From: Acidimicrobiia bacterium
Lineage (GTDB): Bacteria > Actinomycetota > Acidimicrobiia > Acidimicrobiales > Bin134
NCBI GenBank assembly: GCA_022821445.1
Contig: JAJEDQ010000019.1
Coordinates: forward strand, 1-36,325
Length of the DNA stretch: 36,325 nucleotides
Direction of reading: 5' to 3'
Shown here: positions 36,201-36,325 of the stretch, piece by piece
How positions within the stretch are numbered: the first letter of the stretch is position 1
Layout: each line of letters opens with the position of its first letter
The notes under the pieces: generated by a model
Told to the model about the DNA's origin: nothing
Databases searched by the model: none
What the model saw: the letters and a program-made list of their open reading frames with translations, nothing else
Made by a program: the position numbers and the translations under genes

Positions 36201-36325
36201 GCTCAGTGGAACGTCATGTCCGACAAAGCCAACCTCGAACCCAAAATCCCACCCCGCCTCCGCCGCGCCGCCGACATCCTCCGAGATCACCCACCCCCCG
36301 AGCTCACCCAAGAAGACCTCGACCG
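33201..36325 (+). CDS. PLD-domain plus SNF2-family helicase (C-terminus beyond window)
   Basis: The frame is open for 1041 codons from ATG 33201 to the window end. Residues ~20-210 form a phospholipase-D-like domain with one HKD-type motif (HGKAFLVGD near 148, then AGSSNFTYAG). A SNF2 ATPase follows: motif I ADEVGLGKTFLAGEL (~273), DEAH box VIDEAHNLRN (~359), motif III LTATPVNNS (~394), and C-terminal motifs DVLAEGVNLQQARH (~767) and QRHGRIDRIG (~794). Such fusions occur in defence loci beside methylases; DISARM class 1 uses a SNF2 helicase (DrmD) and an adenine methylase (DrmMI). GGAGGTGGC precedes the ATG. Confidence 0.88.
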   Translation, partial: MTAVEKPELAVNRGQDTVAGALNGFISHAATGFVGGACLDVATAYFNVGGYSLLADSLDQVTGVRLLLGAEPTPPESRRRALRTESANPQRAIRARLRQALEDHEQNLVVERDHLGFTFEVDASTRRLVEWLRSENVQVRRLEGQFLHGKAFLVGDRSHGVVAGSSNFTYAGLATNLELNLGNYSPHVVGQVRDWFDELWAEAQEYDLASLFEARFEPHSPQLVYLRMLWEFYGEELEAEAAAQGAPQIHLTNFQSDGLWRARRILDERNGVLIADEVGLGKTFLAGELIREAVQDRRQRVLVITPATLRDGPWRAFVHEHLLAVELVSYEELMADNRLNPEHTTASKLRADINEYAMVVIDEAHNLRNPGTQRAHALRQLLAGSPPKELVMLTATPVNNSLWDLYHLLGYFLRNDAVFADAGIRSLRDHFAKAIALNPDDLTPEHLFDVLDAVAVRRTRSFVKRFYPNDTIKVGGQEQQIVFPTPRVHKVDYNLDEVMPGFFDRFAHALDPDASVEDPGVLTMARYSPSQFRLDRVEDAYEKQLAGLLRSGLLKRFESSPYAFAETCERMAKSHDAFLSLLDNGRVATGEALADWIATDSDEMDEDQVDTFLGGIVGVSDDAAEYDLEHLRGYVDRDRHLLRSFAAGARTVTHPDDPNLAALVEELAQIAAEAAAEGIGPDDVRDRRKVLIFSYYADTVDWVFEHLDTTVETDERLAPYRGRIASLAGNSGLGSKERVLWGFAPKTTDAPEGADDDRFDIVVATDVLAEGVNLQQARHIINYDLPWNPMRLVQRHGRIDRIGSHHTEVFLRCVFPDDRLDDLLGLEERLHRKIAQAAASIGVGEVLPDQAAQVEINFTETKEEIDRLRNEDAELFERGGTARGALSGEEFRQELRQALEDSDLARQIKSLPWGSGSGMAVASSDGRPGYIFCARVGDHSKPLFRFVETGSDTDSPVVDETLACLHKARPPDGFGTDRQLDDATIQGAFTAWETARDDIVAQWNVMSDKANLEPKIPPRLRRAADILRDHPPPELTQEDLD

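Overview
The window comes from a high-GC bacterium. GTG and TTG starts are frequent, many genes overlap by 4 bp (GTGA or ATGA), the heat-shock operon has the actinobacterial order dnaK-grpE-dnaJ-hspR, and ergothioneine, F420-type (LLM) and EtfD-like genes are present. Together these suggest an Actinomycetota genome, possibly Acidimicrobiia. The class is my inference; no rRNA or tRNA gene is visible to confirm it.

Bases 1-25777 look like ordinary chromosome. In order they carry: an EtfD-like membrane iron-sulfur oxidoreductase (minus strand, cut by the left edge); an ammonium transporter with possible GlnR-like boxes; gpmA (minus); a heat-shock operon with a sigma70-like promoter and a degenerate HAIR operator; egtB-egtD for ergothioneine; a long purine cluster purA-D-E-B-C-S-Q, then purL-F-M, interrupted by one antisense small gene between purQ and purL; a cytochrome P450 (minus); a CrtC/AttH-like protein; and an LLM-class flavin/F420 oxidoreductase.

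Bases 25778-36325 are an accessory, defence-like region. Its core is an Eco57I-like N6-adenine methylase (28003 onward) and a long PLD-plus-SNF2 helicase (33201 to the right edge, incomplete), with a PIN-toxin/antitoxin pair between them on the opposite strand. Upstream, a three-gene minus-strand operon of unknown small proteins diverges from the methylase. The pair resembles parts of DISARM or another methylase-helicase defence system, but drmA/B/C-type partners would lie outside the window.

Three things stand out. (1) The methylase contains a G16 homopolymer and a (AGCCG)13 pentanucleotide tract. Its C-terminal, probably target-recognition, portion lies in a different frame after the second tract, so in the sequence as given the gene is OFF; one extra AGCCG unit would restore the reading frame. 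This has the form of a phase-variable locus. (2) Just after each tract, the same short protein motif appears twice in diverged form and in different frames, as if two alleles had been spliced together. An assembly artefact is a real alternative. (3) Bases 25811-26717 are a collapsed second copy of the cassette. It keeps a frameshifted divergent small gene, the promoter region, the first codons of the methylase, the first 31 codons of the helicase with the start ATG changed to ATC, and the last 26 codons of a second LLM gene.
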